A DNA stretch of 5,847 bases from Candidatus Aminicenantota bacterium (GTDB lineage: Bacteria; Acidobacteriota; Aminicenantia; UBA2199): contig JAOZTV010000200.1 of assembly GCA_029939015.1 (NCBI GenBank), forward strand, positions 1-5,847, read 5' to 3'. The notes under the pieces were generated by a model. It was not told the DNA's origin. It ran no database searches and was given only the letters and a program-made list of their open reading frames with translations. The translations under genes were made by a program, and so were the position numbers. Position 1 is the stretch's first letter. Every line of letters starts with the position of its first letter. This document shows positions 5,084 through 5,847 of this stretch, piece after piece.

Positions 5084-5847
5084 AAATAAAACCGGTATAT
5101 TTGGAACTGATGGAATTAGATCAAAATATGGTACATATCCATTAGATGAACAATCAATAAAAAGACTCGGTTTTGCAATTGGTAGTATTCTTAAAGGCTC
5201 AAAAATACTGATAGGAAGAGATACAAGGCAATCTGGAATAAATATAATTGAATTATTAAGTTTTGGACTATCCAAATTTAACAATATAAAGACATGCGGT
5301 ATTATTCCTACACCGGTTCTTTCTTTTTTAGTTGAAAAAGAAAACTTTGATTATGGAATTATGATTACTGCATCTCATAATCCATATTATGATAATGGTA
5401 TAAAGCTCTTTAAACATGATGGCGAGAAGTGTGAAGAGAATATTTTGACAAAAATTGAGGATAAATTTTTCAATAATGATTTTGAAAATTTTGACACTAC
5501 TGCCAATACAAATGGAAATAATACTTTAGAATTTATAGACGTTTTAGATAAATATAGCTTATACATAGAAAGTATTATTAAAAAAGATGGTTTATTATTG
5601 AAGAAGAATAAAAAACAATTAAAACTTATTATAGATTGTGCAAATGGTGCTTATTATAAAGAGGCTGGAAAGGTTTTTTCCAGACTGGATGTTAATTTGA
5701 AACTAATTAATAACGAACCTGATGGCAAAAACATAAATGAGAACTGTGGTGCTATGCATACTGATTTATTATCAAAAAAAGTTAAAGATGAAGGTGCAGA
5801 TTTAGGAATAGCCTTTGATGGAGATGGTGACAGATTAATTTGTGTTG
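5073..5847 (+). CDS. glmM: Phosphoglucosamine mutase GlmM, 3'-truncated by window edge
   Basis: The first 258 codons are visible of a family usually about 445 residues long; the frame stays open to the edge. GlmM converts glucosamine-6-phosphate to glucosamine-1-phosphate in the cytoplasm, on the route to UDP-GlcNAc for peptidoglycan. Alpha-D-phosphohexomutase motifs are FGTDGIR (10-16), GRDTR.SG (48-55), the phosphoserine loop TASHNP (99-104, with S101 the phosphorylated serine) and the metal loop DGDGDR (249-254, with D249, D251, D253 as Mg2+ ligands). The FGTDGIR start and the cdaA-cdaR-glmM order favour GlmM over phosphoglucomutase or phosphomannomutase; the sugar-specificity loop lies beyond the edge. 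The ATG at 5073 lies inside cdaR, 11 nt overlapping, with no clear Shine-Dalgarno (upstream is AAGAACAAGATAA), so translation is probably coupled to cdaR. The domain begins about residue 8, leaving a short KNKNK leader. Confidence 0.92.
   Translation, partial: MKNKNKTGIFGTDGIRSKYGTYPLDEQSIKRLGFAIGSILKGSKILIGRDTRQSGINIIELLSFGLSKFNNIKTCGIIPTPVLSFLVEKENFDYGIMITASHNPYYDNGIKLFKHDGEKCEENILTKIEDKFFNNDFENFDTTANTNGNNTLEFIDVLDKYSLYIESIIKKDGLLLKKNKKQLKLIIDCANGAYYKEAGKVFSRLDVNLKLINNEPDGKNINENCGAMHTDLLSKKVKDEGADLGIAFDGDGDRLICV

Noticed and set aside
4994..5284. Minus-strand open frame across the cdaR-glmM junction
   Set aside because: It is opposite the 3' end of cdaR and the FGTDGIR and GRDTR motifs of glmM, and has no recognisable domain.
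5073..5847. glmM as a pseudogene because it does not end
   Set aside because: The frame is uninterrupted through S101 and DGDGDR up to the last base; it is simply cut by the window edge.

Overview
The window is strongly AT-rich bacterial chromosome. It shows no mobile element, phage or CRISPR signature. The FtsH homologue carries the 'PRGMALGVTQQLP' form of the peptidase-domain motif, which is usual in Gram-negative lineages (proteobacteria, spirochaetes, Deferribacteres-like groups); Firmicutes typically have 'GGYTMMLP' there. With the low GC and an aminotransferase subfamily I associate with spirochaetes, clostridia and Thermotogae, a low-GC spirochaete-like or Deferribacteres-like bacterium is my leading guess, with low confidence.

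Layout. Positions 1-146 are non-coding: an AT-rich stretch with a short tandem repeat, then a GC-rich hairpin just beyond the 3' end of the first gene. Positions 147-1511 (minus strand) encode a PLP-dependent fold-type I aminotransferase. Positions 1512-1655 are a divergent intergenic region with an extended -10 promoter candidate facing each way, separated by A/T tracts.

From 1656 to the right edge, four plus-strand genes form a tight apparent operon: ftsH (membrane AAA+ zinc protease), cdaA (membrane diadenylate cyclase), cdaR (YbbR-domain membrane-anchored partner) and glmM (phosphoglucosamine mutase, cut by the window edge). Junctions are 1 nt, 25 nt and an 11-nt overlap.

How they fit together. 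CdaA makes c-di-AMP, CdaR is its usual membrane partner, and GlmM makes glucosamine-1-phosphate for peptidoglycan and is known in Firmicutes to bind and inhibit CdaA. FtsH in the same transcript joins membrane-protein quality control to this cell-envelope/second-messenger module. The order resembles the ftsH-folP-glmM and ftsH-folP-cdaA-ybbR-glmM clusters of proteobacteria, but without folP.

This is mainly a conserved housekeeping region and I see no clearly new system. The points most worth checking are a 15-A homopolymer at codons 3-8 of ftsH, an A9 tract that could produce an FtsH lacking its lysine-rich tail, and an Arg-to-Leu change in the RHR motif of CdaA.
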